Part shown: positions 26,011 to 34,774 of the stretch, in pieces
Layout of the letters: each line of letters opens with the position of its first letter
How positions within the stretch are numbered: the first letter of the stretch is position 1
DNA from: an uncultured Campylobacterales bacterium
Lineage (GTDB): Bacteria > Campylobacterota > Campylobacteria > Campylobacterales > Arcobacteraceae
NCBI GenBank assembly: GCA_947494995.1
Contig: CANLWY010000001.1
Coordinates: 124,001-188,000, forward strand
Length of the DNA: 64,000 nt
Direction of reading: 5' to 3'
Program-made: the position numbers and the translations under genes
The notes under the pieces: generated by a model
Database searches by the model: none
The model's input: only the letters and a program-made list of their open reading frames with translations
What the model was told of the DNA's origin: nothing

Positions 26011-26032
26011 AAGGTTTTGTAACTAAAACCTT
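26011..26032. promoter_or_regulatory. Inverted repeat in the phosphate transporter leader
   Basis: Perfect 8-base arms AAGGTTTT / AAAACCTT around a 6-base spacer, 50 bases before the pit start. It could be an operator or an RNA hairpin. It does not match the Pho box of enteric bacteria. Confidence 0.35.
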
Positions 26033-26082
26033 AGTAAAATCCTAACAATTTAAGATTACAAAATGGTTACAAAAGGATTACC

Positions 26083-27663
26083 TTGGATATAAAAACAATT
26101 GAGAAAATTGATAATGCGACAAAAGAGACTTTACCTAGTTTTGCTAAGTTTTCATTAGCTTTAATATTTGTTGCACTAGTTTTTCTTTGGAGTTATACTT
26201 CTCATGGAGATGTACCAAATAATACATTTCTAATCATAGGTGCTGTATTTGGTGCTTATATGGCAATGAATATTGGTGCAAATGATGTTGCAAATAACGT
26301 AGGCCCAGCTGTTGGTGCAAAAGCTCTTACTTTAACAGCAGCAATTATTATTGCTGTTATTTTTGAAGCAATGGGTGCTTTTGTTGCTGGTGGTGATGTT
26401 GTTAAAACCATTAAAAAAGGAATTATTGATCCTGCAATGATTTCTGATCCTCAGATCTTTATTTGGGCTATGACAGCTGCATTATTATCTGCTGCATTAT
26501 GGTTAAACTTTGCAACATCTATTGGTGCTCCTGTATCAACTACACACTCAATTGTTGGTGGAGTAATGGGTGCTGGTATTGCTGCTGCTGGTTTTGCTAT
26601 TGTTTCGTGGGGGACTATGGGTAAAATTGCTGCTTCATGGGTTATATCCCCTGTTCTTGGAGGTGTGATAGCTGCAGCGTTTTTATATTTTATAAAAACC
26701 AAAATAGTATTTAAAAAAGATATGATTACTTCTGCTAAAAATGTAGTTCCTTACTTAATAGCAGTTATGACATGGGCATTCTCTACATACCTTATTTTAA
26801 AAGGTATTAAAAAGCTTATTAAACTTGATTTCTTTACTGCAGCAGGACTTGGTTTAGCAATTGCAATTGCTGTTTACTTTTTTGTAAGACCTTTAATTGC
26901 AAAGGCTGCTGAAAAATTAGAAAATGATAGAGTTTCTGTGAATACACTATTTACAATTCCTTTAATCTTTGCTGCCGCTCTACTTTCATTTGCTCATGGT
27001 GCAAATGATGTTGCAAATGCAATTGGACCATTAGCTGCTATTAATGATGCTATTATGAGTTCTGAAATTTCTAATAAAGTTGAGATTCCATTCTGGGTTA
27101 TGGCAGTTGGTGCTATAGGTATTGCAGTAGGACTTGCATTATATGGACCAAAACTTATTAAGACGGTTGGTTCAGAGATTACAGAACTTGACCAAATGAG
27201 AGCTTTCTCTATTGCAATGGCTGCTGCTATTACAGTTATTATTGCTTCTCAGTTAGGACTACCTGTTTCTTCAACTCATATTGCTGTTGGTGGTGTATTT
27301 GGTGTTGGTTTTTTAAGAGAATGGCTTGATTCATCAGAGGCAAGATTTATTGCAGATACAAGAAAAAGATTCAAAAAAGATAAAAAAATATTAGATTCTT
27401 ATCAAGATGAATTAAATAAGTTAGAAGCTTTAGAGAAAAAGTCTAAATCTGATTATATTAGAATCGCAGAGCTTTATAGAGTAATTGATGAGAAAGTTGA
27501 AGAAGTTAAACAAGAGAAAAAAGACTTCAAGTCAGCAAAAAGAGTTAAATATGTAAAAAGAGATGCAGTTAAGAAAATTATTGCTGCATGGGTTATTACT
27601 GTTCCTGCTGCTGCTTGTTTATCAGCTGCTGTATTCTTTATGATTAAAGGCGTAATGTCGTAA
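26083..27663 (+). CDS. pit: PiT-family inorganic phosphate transporter
   Basis: 526-residue secondary phosphate (metal-phosphate) importer. The duplicated PHO-4 signature is present: GANDVANNVGPAVGA near residue 66 and GANDVANAIGPLAAI near 306, with ten or more membrane segments and a cytoplasmic charged loop (~430-490) before the last helix. The start is TTG at 26083 with AAAAGGATTACC in front; no ATG in frame lies nearby upstream. No PhoU-like partner gene is adjacent. A perfect hairpin (27701-27732) follows. Confidence 0.95.
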   Translation: MDIKTIEKIDNATKETLPSFAKFSLALIFVALVFLWSYTSHGDVPNNTFLIIGAVFGAYMAMNIGANDVANNVGPAVGAKALTLTAAIIIAVIFEAMGAFVAGGDVVKTIKKGIIDPAMISDPQIFIWAMTAALLSAALWLNFATSIGAPVSTTHSIVGGVMGAGIAAAGFAIVSWGTMGKIAASWVISPVLGGVIAAAFLYFIKTKIVFKKDMITSAKNVVPYLIAVMTWAFSTYLILKGIKKLIKLDFFTAAGLGLAIAIAVYFFVRPLIAKAAEKLENDRVSVNTLFTIPLIFAAALLSFAHGANDVANAIGPLAAINDAIMSSEISNKVEIPFWVMAVGAIGIAVGLALYGPKLIKTVGSEITELDQMRAFSIAMAAAITVIIASQLGLPVSSTHIAVGGVFGVGFLREWLDSSEARFIADTRKRFKKDKKILDSYQDELNKLEALEKKSKSDYIRIAELYRVIDEKVEEVKQEKKDFKSAKRVKYVKRDAVKKIIAAWVITVPAAACLSAAVFFMIKGVMS

Positions 27664-27700
27664 TATTAGCTTAAAAGCTAAACAACTACATCTATATGAT

Positions 27701-27732
27701 AAAATTCCTTTTTTAACTTAAAAAGGAATTTT
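27701..27732 (+). terminator. Perfect 13-base stem-loop covering the ribosome site of the next gene
   Basis: AAAATTCCTTTTT (27701-27713) pairs exactly with AAAAAGGAATTTT (27720-27732) across a 6-base loop, 38 bases after pit. The right arm contains AAGGA, the only Shine-Dalgarno candidate for the AEC permease that follows. The element can thus act as a weak terminator for pit and as a translation switch for the downstream gene. Confidence 0.65.
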
Positions 27733-27733
27733 T

Positions 27734-28648
27734 ATCGAAGCACTTATTTCTGTTGCCATTATCTATCTTTTTATTATCATTGGTTTTATTTTTAAAAGGG
27801 TTTTTAAAAATGAAGTAAATGAAAAAACAATAGTTTTATTAAATTTATATTTTTTACAGCCTATGCTTATTTTTTGGGGATTAACAAGAGCTCCTATAAA
27901 TGAAGAGTTTATAATCTCTCCAATAATCTATTTTATTGCTGTTTTTATAGTTATGTTTATAGCTTATTTTTATTCAAAAAAGATATTTAAAGATTATCAA
28001 GATAAGTCAGTTTTTATGGCTTCAGCTTTAGTCGGAAACACAGGAAATCTTGGAATACCTTTAGGAATTGCTCTATTTGGTGTAGCTTCAGTTCCTTATA
28101 CTTCTATTTTGAATATTGCAAATATCTTTTTTATCTATATCTTTTCAGTATATTTTTTTGCAGGAGATAAATTCAAGTTTATTGATGCTTTAAAAGAGAT
28201 ATTCAAAATACCTGCTATTCATACAGCTATTATTGCCATTGGATTTAACTATTATGGATTTGAATTAAATGAAGATTTTGATAAGTTTTTTACAATGGGT
28301 GCATACGCTGCAATTGTAATGCAACTTGTAATTTTTGGAACTTTTATGTCTCAAGTTAAGATAAGAAGTGCAAATTGGAAACTATCTTTAAATATATCTC
28401 TTTTTAAACATATTATTCTTCCTATCGTTGGTCTTTATGTAATTTTGTATTTTAAAGTTGATCCTTTTGTAGGAGCTATAATATTCTTAGAACTTATTGT
28501 TCCTCTTGCAGTGAATAATGTAAATCTTTCAGCTTTATACAATTGTAAACCAATTGATACAACTTTTTCTGTATTGGTTAGTTCTGCTGTTTTTGTAGGC
28601 TTTATGTATTTATATATCTTGATTATAAACTCATTTTTTGGACTTTAA
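27734..28648 (+). CDS. AEC-family auxin-efflux-type permease, apparent non-AUG start
   Basis: Membrane carrier of the AEC family (malonate, malate or auxin-type efflux). The obvious ATG (27863) gives only 261 residues and lacks the first helices, but the same frame is open upstream to 27719 and encodes IEALISVAIIYLFIIIGFI followed by KRVFKNEVNEK and LLNLYFLQPMLIFWGL, the expected AEC N-terminus. No ATG, GTG or TTG exists in that stretch. ATC at 27734 (6 bases after AAGGA) or ATT at 27728 are the only initiation-like codons, giving ~304 residues, the family norm. ALVGNTGNLGIPLGIALFG is the signature loop. A sequencing error is the alternative. Confidence 0.75.
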   Translation: MEALISVAIIYLFIIIGFIFKRVFKNEVNEKTIVLLNLYFLQPMLIFWGLTRAPINEEFIISPIIYFIAVFIVMFIAYFYSKKIFKDYQDKSVFMASALVGNTGNLGIPLGIALFGVASVPYTSILNIANIFFIYIFSVYFFAGDKFKFIDALKEIFKIPAIHTAIIAIGFNYYGFELNEDFDKFFTMGAYAAIVMQLVIFGTFMSQVKIRSANWKLSLNISLFKHIILPIVGLYVILYFKVDPFVGAIIFLELIVPLAVNNVNLSALYNCKPIDTTFSVLVSSAVFVGFMYLYILIINSFFGL

Positions 28649-28651
28649 TAT

Positions 28652-30430
28652 ATGTGTGGAATACTAGGAACAAACTTTTTAACATCAAATTTTGATGAGG
28701 CTTTAAAACATCTAAACAATAGAGGTCCAGATTTTAATAAAAAGATACAATTAGAAGAGAGACTATTTGGGCATACAAGACTTTCAATTATTGATTTAGA
28801 TGATGAAGCAAATCAGCCTATGGTTTTTGATGATATAATTCTTGTTTTTAATGGTGAAATATATAATTATAAAGAATTGATTGAAGAAGAGAATCTCCAG
28901 TGTAAAACGGCCTCTGATACAGAAGTTATTATACGTCTTTATCAAAAGTATAAAGAGGATTTTTTAAATAAACTAAATGGAATGTTTAGTTTTGCTCTTT
29001 TTGATATAAAAGAGAACAAATACTTCTGTGCAAGGGATAGGTATGGGAAGAAGCCATTTTTTTACTATTTTAAAGATGGTAAGTTTATCTTTTCAAGTTC
29101 AATACAATCTATTATAAAAATACTTGGGACTATTCCTTCTTTAAATAAAGTAGCTTTATCTCAGTATGTTCAATATTTTGTTTCTATAGGAGAGAATACT
29201 TTTTATAAAGATATTGAGGCCCTAGAGGCTTCAACATATTTTGTTTTTAAGAATAATGAGATTTCAAAAAAGAAGTTTTATAAAATAAATACCTATAAAA
29301 AGATAAAAACTGAAAAAGAGGCATTAGAGGGAATAGAAGATTTACTTTTTAAATCAGTTGAATCAAGACTTGTTTCTGATGTTGAAGTTGGCTCTTTACT
29401 TAGTGGAGGGATTGATAGTTCTTTGATTTCTGCTCTTTATTCTAAAATATCAGGAAAAAAGATAAACACCTTTTCTATTGGATATGATGAGTATAAAAAC
29501 TATTGTGAGTTAGATTATGCAAAAATTACAGCAGAACATATAAACTCTAATCATACACCCGTAACTATTGGTAAAAGTGATTTTATAGAGTATTTTGAAG
29601 ATACTTTAACTGCTTTAGAAGAACCCCATGCAGACTCTGCTGCTATTCCTTTGAATATTTTAACTAACAAGATTCATAAAATGGGAATAAAAACAGTTTT
29701 GAGTGGAGAAGGAAGTGATGAGCTTTTTTTAGGATATGATAATTATGCGAAGTTTTTAGGATATTATGATTTTGAAAAAACTTTATCTCAAGGACAAAAT
29801 GAGTTTTTAAATTCAATAATATCAGCTTTACAAAATAATACAAAAGAGAGTGAATATCTAAGAAGAATTGTAAAAAAACAGACTTTATATAACTCTTTTG
29901 GTGAGATTTATTCAAATATTCAAAAAAAGAAACTTTTTAAAAAAGTACCTACTTTTAAAAGTGAAAAACCAAAAAAAGATCCTGTTGATTGGATGAGTTA
30001 TATTGATTTGAAAATTTGGCTTGGGGAAGCACTTTTAAGTAAGGTGGATCGAGTATCTATGCGAAACTCTTTGGAAGTTAGAACACCCTTTTTAGACTAT
30101 CGTTTAGTTGATTTTGTTTTTTCAATAGATTCTAATATTAAAGTTGGAGATACAAACAAGTATCTACTTAAAAAAATAGCTTCAAAATATATCCCTGAAA
30201 CAATCATAAACCGTACAAAAAAAGGTTTTAACTCTCCTTTTAATGAATGGATTCACAGTGAGTATAAAGAGTCTATTTTAGATACTATTTTAAAAGTAAA
30301 TAGTGAAACAAATTTATTTAATGAAGAGTATTTAAAACATATTTATCAGCTATCAAAGAATAGGAAGTTTAAACAACATCTTTGGACTATATTTATTTTC
30401 TCTAAATGGTATAAAAAAACGTATCTTTAG
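28652..30430 (+). CDS. asnB: Glutamine-hydrolysing asparagine synthetase
   Basis: 592 residues. Class II glutamine amidotransferase domain with catalytic Cys2 (MCGILGTNF), RGPDFNKKI, FNGEIYNYKEL and GYEKKP-like RDRYGKKPFFYY; then the synthetase domain with the PP-loop GSLLSGGIDSSLISAL and LSGEGSDELFLGYD. It forms asparagine from aspartate, glutamine and ATP. Because gatB is also present, the cell may have both direct and tRNA-dependent asparagine routes; alternatively this enzyme amidates surface polysaccharide, as in some AsnB relatives. It overlaps the convergent DUF2628 gene by 4 bases. Confidence 0.93.
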   Translation: MCGILGTNFLTSNFDEALKHLNNRGPDFNKKIQLEERLFGHTRLSIIDLDDEANQPMVFDDIILVFNGEIYNYKELIEEENLQCKTASDTEVIIRLYQKYKEDFLNKLNGMFSFALFDIKENKYFCARDRYGKKPFFYYFKDGKFIFSSSIQSIIKILGTIPSLNKVALSQYVQYFVSIGENTFYKDIEALEASTYFVFKNNEISKKKFYKINTYKKIKTEKEALEGIEDLLFKSVESRLVSDVEVGSLLSGGIDSSLISALYSKISGKKINTFSIGYDEYKNYCELDYAKITAEHINSNHTPVTIGKSDFIEYFEDTLTALEEPHADSAAIPLNILTNKIHKMGIKTVLSGEGSDELFLGYDNYAKFLGYYDFEKTLSQGQNEFLNSIISALQNNTKESEYLRRIVKKQTLYNSFGEIYSNIQKKKLFKKVPTFKSEKPKKDPVDWMSYIDLKIWLGEALLSKVDRVSMRNSLEVRTPFLDYRLVDFVFSIDSNIKVGDTNKYLLKKIASKYIPETIINRTKKGFNSPFNEWIHSEYKESILDTILKVNSETNLFNEEYLKHIYQLSKNRKFKQHLWTIFIFSKWYKKTYL

Positions 30431-30903
30431 TTAATAATAAATATTGAAAGGGCAAAAACTCCTGGAATAATTGAAAAGAAAAAGAGTGATATAAAATAAA
30501 AGATAAGAGCAAAAAATGTTACCCAAGAGTGATATCCTCCAAGTTTTATTAAATCTTTTTTAACTTCTTCAATACTTCTATTTCTATAATCACATTTTTC
30601 TAAATCATTATGGAATTTTATTGTATAAAAATAGAAAGCAGTTGCTCCTGCTATAATAGATAAAAAAAGTCCTCCAAAAGGAACAGTAGCAAAACCTATA
30701 CTAAGTATGAAAAATATTAGAGCTGTTAAATACATCTTTCTATAAAGAAAAAAAGCCCAAGTCATAAAAAAAGCCCACCAAGACCAAGTAAGATTAAATA
30801 TTGGTTTGTTGTCTACTAAAAGATCTTCAACCCTTGCTAGATAGATATATACTTTACTCTCTTTTTGTAGATGGGCAGACAAAAATTCTTTTAAATTTTC
30901 CAT
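30427..30903 (-). CDS. DUF2628-type membrane protein
   Basis: 158 residues. The N-terminal soluble ~35 residues are followed by NLTWSWWAFFMTWAFFLYRKMY, the hallmark of DUF2628 proteins, then two or three membrane segments, a basic cytoplasmic loop (HNDLEKCDYRNRSIEEVKKD) and a last helix. Function is unknown. It stands alone, convergent with asnB and divergent from the gene at 31060. Confidence 0.75.
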   Translation of the reverse strand: MENLKEFLSAHLQKESKVYIYLARVEDLLVDNKPIFNLTWSWWAFFMTWAFFLYRKMYLTALIFFILSIGFATVPFGGLFLSIIAGATAFYFYTIKFHNDLEKCDYRNRSIEEVKKDLIKLGGYHSWVTFFALIFYFISLFFFSIIPGVFALSIFIIN

Positions 30904-31059
30904 AATTACTCCAAAATTCTTGATATATTATAATAGATTTGCGTAAATTGTCAATTACATATTTTTTAATAAGTTGGAAAAATATATAATAATCTCGCAT
31001 TTTAAAGGTTATCAAAGAAAAAATCGATTATATTCATAACCAGCATATAAAGGAAAGAC

Positions 31060-31362
31060 ATGAATTTAATAATCCCCGTTGATTGTAATAAGAGGCACGA
31101 AGCTCTTTTAACAACTTTGGATTCTTCTGAAGATTGGGCTTTTGTTGAGCTTGATGATGGACAAATCGTAAATTGTACTTTTTATAAAGACAGACATGAT
31201 ATTATAGATTTTGTTGAAACTGTTGTTGTAATTAATGAACTAGAATATGTATGGCAGTTTCAAGAAGAAGGTATTGCAATACTTGTTGCACCAAAACAAA
31301 GAAGTATTGATGAAATTGTAGAGGCTTTTCTATTTAAAGAGCTTCATGATTTAAGTGTATAA
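31060..31362 (+). CDS. Conserved-looking small protein, function unknown
   Basis: 100 residues, MNLIIPVDCNKRHEALLTTL ... DEIVEAFLFKELHDLSV. The alternating strand/helix pattern beginning with an IIPVD strand recalls the NifX/dinitrogenase-cofactor fold, but I see no cofactor motif and do not assign it. AAAGGAAAGAC precedes the ATG. Its stop codon is inside the left arm of a strong terminator that ends directly before tRNA-Val. Confidence 0.75.
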   Translation: MNLIIPVDCNKRHEALLTTLDSSEDWAFVELDDGQIVNCTFYKDRHDIIDFVETVVVINELEYVWQFQEEGIAILVAPKQRSIDEIVEAFLFKELHDLSV

Positions 31363-31388
31363 AGTTTAATATCTTTATACACTTTTTT
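31353..31388 (+). terminator. Strong intrinsic terminator ending two bases before tRNA-Val
   Basis: A perfect 12-base stem (AAGTGTATAAAG at 31353-31364 with CTTTATACACTT at 31373-31384, 8-base loop) runs into a six-T tract. It overlaps the stop codon of the preceding gene. The tRNA gene begins at 31391. Confidence 0.85.
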
Positions 31389-31390
31389 AT

Positions 31391-31466
31391 GACCGTGTAG
31401 CTCAGTTGGTAGAGCACTACGTTGACATCGTAGTTGTCGTTGGTTCAAGTCCAATCATGGTCACCA
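31391..31466 (+). tRNA. tRNA-Val (anticodon GAC)
   Basis: 76-base cloverleaf: acceptor GACCGTG pairs with CATGGTC (one G-T type pair), D-loop AGCTCAGTTGGTAGAGC, anticodon stem CTACG / CGTAG around TTGACAT (anticodon GAC), T-arm with GGTTCAAGTCC, and an encoded CCA end. GAC reads GUC and GUU valine codons. Its 3' end is the left border of the accessory island that follows. Confidence 0.96.
31457..31466 (+). repeat. Left attachment-site candidate (tRNA-Val 3' end)
   Basis: ATGGTCACCA forms the last ten bases of the tRNA and recurs in the same orientation at 34614-34623, beyond the unrelated-looking accessory genes. Integrases often recombine at tRNA 3' ends and leave such a copy. Confidence 0.45.
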
Positions 31467-31539
31467 CTTTTATATCTTTTATTTAAGGGGCATTTCTTCT
31501 GATATGAATTTAGAATACAAATATTTTTTACAAGGTTTT

Positions 31540-32909
31540 TTACAAGTTGATATTATCAATTAATAAATTTGATAATTCATTAATATTTTCAGGAATATAA
31601 ATTGCTCTTGAATGTATAAACTCACTTCTTTTTGTTTTTAGTATAAATTCTCCTACTCCAAACTCTTGAGGGGTTATTCCTTTGTTTAATAAAATATCTG
31701 TATCAGGGAAAATAGATTGAATTGAGGTTTCCTCTTCTGTAAAATGCATCAGCTTTGTATCTGTATTTATTTTCATTGCTCCTGTAATACCTGAATTATT
31801 TGCTACATAACTTTGTGTAGATAGCATTATCCTAAAACCTTGGCTTCTTCCTGTTGAAAAAAGCTCTTCTAACATTTCAACTGTTTCAGTATGGATTTTC
31901 TTCATTTGTGTATCTGTTGGCTTATAGTTTAGTATCATAGCAACTTCATCAAGTAGAATATAAATATATTCATTTTTAATTCTTTTTTTCTTCTCTTGCT
32001 TTATTTTTTTCTGAAGTTCTTTGTTTAGCTCTGTCATTTCTTTTAAAAAGGTATGAAGTTTTATTCTATCATTTGATATAGTTTTTATCTTTTCTGTTTT
32101 TAGTTCTTGCTCTACTATCTCATAAACATTGCTTTCAATTCCACCTTTAAAATCTATGAAGTAAAAGCTTTTAACTTTTCAAAATTGTAAAATATTGAAT
32201 TGATAGGATAATCATATTTAATGTATTTGATTTTCCTTTTCCAGAAGAACCAAAATTTCCTAAATGTAATAATTTATCCATATCAAGATAAACAGCTTCT
32301 ATTTTTATTTTAATAGAGCCTTTGTATCCTAAAAAAATCTTTTCTTTTTGTAATGGTATTTCTTTTATTTTTGATAGTGTTTTTAATGTTGGAACTTGAT
32401 TTATAAAAGATACTTTTATTCCATTATCTGAAAACCTTTCAAACTCAACTGAACTTTTTGAAAAAAGCTGTTTAAGTGTTTGAAATTGACTTATAAAAAT
32501 ATCATATTTAATTTTTGAATATTTGTGAGGTTTAAAATAATAGATATTACCCCATTTAAAAAACAAATAATAGCCATATAAGCCCATATGATACAATTTT
32601 AGTTGTATCATGTTATATCTGTGTTGAAAATAGTATATAACTGTATTTAGTGCTATTAGTATCGATACAATTTATAAATTTAATGTTTTAAAATCATTTG
32701 AAAGATAATCTTTAAAAATAAATGCTTGTATAAAGTGATTATAGTATGAATAAATCACAGTAAGAGGGTGTATATAGTTTTTCTGAATTAAAATAATAGT
32801 AAATCAATACACAAGATAAATAAACTAATATATTAAAAGAGAGAATGAAAGAATTAAACTTTAATTTGTCAAATCTGCCATCCTCATTGTAGAAGATATG
32901 AAACATCAT
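31540..32909 (-). pseudogene. Broken FtsK/SpoIIIE-like (TcpA-type) DNA-translocase ATPase
   Basis: Three pieces of one minus-strand gene lie in different frames. 32739-32909 encodes 56 residues with a membrane segment (SFILSFNILVYLSCVLIYYY). 32171-32611 carries Walker A (GNFGSSGKGKSNTLN). 31540 to about 32178 carries FYFIDFKGGIE, the Walker B segment YIYILLDEVAMIL and a STGRSQGFRIMLSTQS sensor region. Damage: a frameshift near 32740-32760, an in-frame TAA at 32672-32674, and a +1 shift near 32174-32182. The intact protein would be ~450 residues, like translocases of integrative or plasmid elements. It is very probably dead. Confidence 0.8.
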
Positions 32910-32915
32910 TCTTCT

Positions 32916-33059
32916 TCATATATTATCCCTAACAAAAGATTTATATTCTTTACCCTCTTTTGTTTTTTTAATTTCCGTTAATGGAGGATATGAAGCACCT
33001 CTAACAGTAGCAATAATAGTTGTTTGGTAATCTAACTTTTTATTAAAAATCTTTGACAT
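32916..33059 (-). CDS. 47-residue ORF upstream of the broken translocase
   Basis: Begins MSKIFNKKLDYQTTIIATVR and ends EYKSFVRDNI, with AAGGATTAGAC directly before the ATG. It is basic, has no cysteines or membrane segment, and its stop lies 7 bases before the first piece of the FtsK-like pseudogene. I do not recognise it; gene order suggests a small accessory protein of the mobile element. Confidence 0.55.
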   Translation of the reverse strand: MSKIFNKKLDYQTTIIATVRGASYPPLTEIKKTKEGKEYKSFVRDNI

Positions 33060-33179
33060 GTCTAATCCTTAATTTATATTTGAAGCTTTTTGCTTCTTAT
33101 ATAGATTATATGATTAGAATTTAGATTTAATTATTTTTTTAAAAGATTTTAAGATTTTAAAAGTAGTTCAACAAAATAT

Positions 33180-34445
33180 TTATTCTTTATCTAGCTGTTT
33201 AATATAAAGACTAAAAATATTTTTTTCTTCTTCATTCATATCTAAAAGTTTAGGAACATAATCAAGTGGTATATAAAATTGAAAGTTTTCAGTACATTTT
33301 TCATTTGTTTGAGTAGTTTTTTCTTCTAATTCTATAGGTATTGATGCTATAACATCAATGTCAAAACAAAGTTCTTTTTTATTTATTTGTATTTCATAGC
33401 TAAGCTTTTCAATTTTTTGTGTAGGCATATTTTGAGAATTTAATGAACCTAATCTATTACCTTCATATACTACTTTAATTGGTAGTGCTATAGGTTCTTT
33501 ATATTGTATTAAAGTATTTTTTACTTGAGAAGCATTTAATAAATTAGTATTAATTACATAGCTTATTGGTTCTACACTCTCAGGAGCATTACTTTTGATT
33601 TTATGTTTATGAATGAATTTATAATTTTCAGATACCCTACATGCTTGAAATCTTCTATTTAATAAATTAAATTCTACTGACAAATGTTCATATCTTTTGT
33701 TTGTAAAAATATAAAAAATTCTTCCAAAATTATTTGATAGTATTTCCATACTACTCATTTTTTCATAGTAATTTGGTTTTTTTGTATCAAAAAAATCTGC
33801 TATATTAGAAGGAGTAAGAAAATTTGAAAAACTTTCTTCTGCTTTTTTTAATATAAGTTCATTTTTAAATTTTTTCCAATTGTTATAGAAAAAGTCTCTT
33901 AATGAATTATTAAGATTAAATAAAGAAGGAACTATATTAAAAGGAATTCCAAATATAAAAGTCTCATCAAGATTTTTACTTTCCAAAGCTGAAAGGCTTT
34001 CATTATCTTTAGTAATTACAGGGGAAGCAATAACATGCATCTCAAGCAAAAAGAAACAATTAACAATTCTTAATTTATATTCAATTTTAGGAATAGGTCT
34101 ATATTTATACCCACTTTCAATGGCATTTTTACTAAATCTATATTCTATATAACCTACCTCTTCAATATAATTTTTAATAGAACCAATATCAAAATATAAT
34201 GTTGTGAGCTTAGATTCAATCATCATTTCCAATTGTTGGATTAAAGTTGTTTGATTTATAAATTTACTATTAATACAATATGTTTTTTCTTCAAAATATA
34301 TTGTTAATTGTTTCCTTCCTAATGATAATTCATATTTTTCATATGTTTCTATATCTTTAAAAATATATTTAGTAAAATATGAATAATTTGGGCTATATTC
34401 TTTAGGAATTGTTTCAGTATATAATAATTGGTTTTTTGGATACAT
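33180..34445 (-). CDS. Unrecognised 421-residue island protein with a duplicated domain
   Basis: No known family seen. The protein has no signal peptide or membrane helix. Two segments resemble each other: ~144-220 (IEYKLRIVNCFFLLEMHVIA ... IFGIPFNIVPSLFNLNN) and ~344-418 (LSYEIQINKKELCFDIDVIA ... QFYIPLDYVPKLLDMNE). Each is a beta-rich stretch ending in an IP-hydrophobic-VP-L motif, so the protein looks built of two related ~75-residue units with different linkers. Very low GC and position inside the island suggest acquired DNA. No strong ribosome site is visible before the ATG at 34445. Confidence 0.75.
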   Translation of the reverse strand: MYPKNQLLYTETIPKEYSPNYSYFTKYIFKDIETYEKYELSLGRKQLTIYFEEKTYCINSKFINQTTLIQQLEMMIESKLTTLYFDIGSIKNYIEEVGYIEYRFSKNAIESGYKYRPIPKIEYKLRIVNCFFLLEMHVIASPVITKDNESLSALESKNLDETFIFGIPFNIVPSLFNLNNSLRDFFYNNWKKFKNELILKKAEESFSNFLTPSNIADFFDTKKPNYYEKMSSMEILSNNFGRIFYIFTNKRYEHLSVEFNLLNRRFQACRVSENYKFIHKHKIKSNAPESVEPISYVINTNLLNASQVKNTLIQYKEPIALPIKVVYEGNRLGSLNSQNMPTQKIEKLSYEIQINKKELCFDIDVIASIPIELEEKTTQTNEKCTENFQFYIPLDYVPKLLDMNEEEKNIFSLYIKQLDKE

Positions 34446-34613
34446 TTTTAGCCTTATTAAAAATAATATTTAAGAATATTATAATATAATATCCCTACTT
34501 AATTAATTTAATTATCAATTTCTTACACAAATTCTCAAACTGTCTTTAAATTAATTAAATAGGAAAGTCTTTATATTTAGATTTAATCAGCTCTTGTCAA
34601 ACGAAGTGCTAAA

Positions 34614-34623
34614 ATGGTCACCA
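34614..34623 (+). repeat. Right attachment-site candidate (copy of the tRNA-Val 3' end)
   Basis: ATGGTCACCA repeats the tRNA-Val terminus 31457-31466 in direct orientation. The match does not extend either way, so the core would be only ten bases. Confidence 0.45.
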
Positions 34624-34774
34624 TTATTCAGTACTTTATAAAGTTTTCTTTTGATTCTATTTATAAACTAATACACAAAGTAAGTTTAGACTAAAAACTT
34701 ATTTTACTCTTTCGATTAATCTTCTATTTTTTTTAGTTAACTTTTATATATATTTCATATGAAAGGTTATATAT

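Noticed and set aside
25888-26032. Pho box upstream of the phosphate transporter
   Set aside because: TGAC repeats and an inverted repeat occur, but neither the enteric Pho box nor the Campylobacter PhosR spacing is matched.
31540-32611. Programmed frameshift joining the FtsK-like frames
   Set aside because: The shift needed is +1 with no recognisable slippery stop context, and the gene also has an in-frame TAA and another shift, so decay is simpler.
34499-34558. 13-base inverted repeat as an insertion-sequence end pair
   Set aside because: The arms are pure A/T of low complexity, only 34 bases apart, with no target duplication or transposase.
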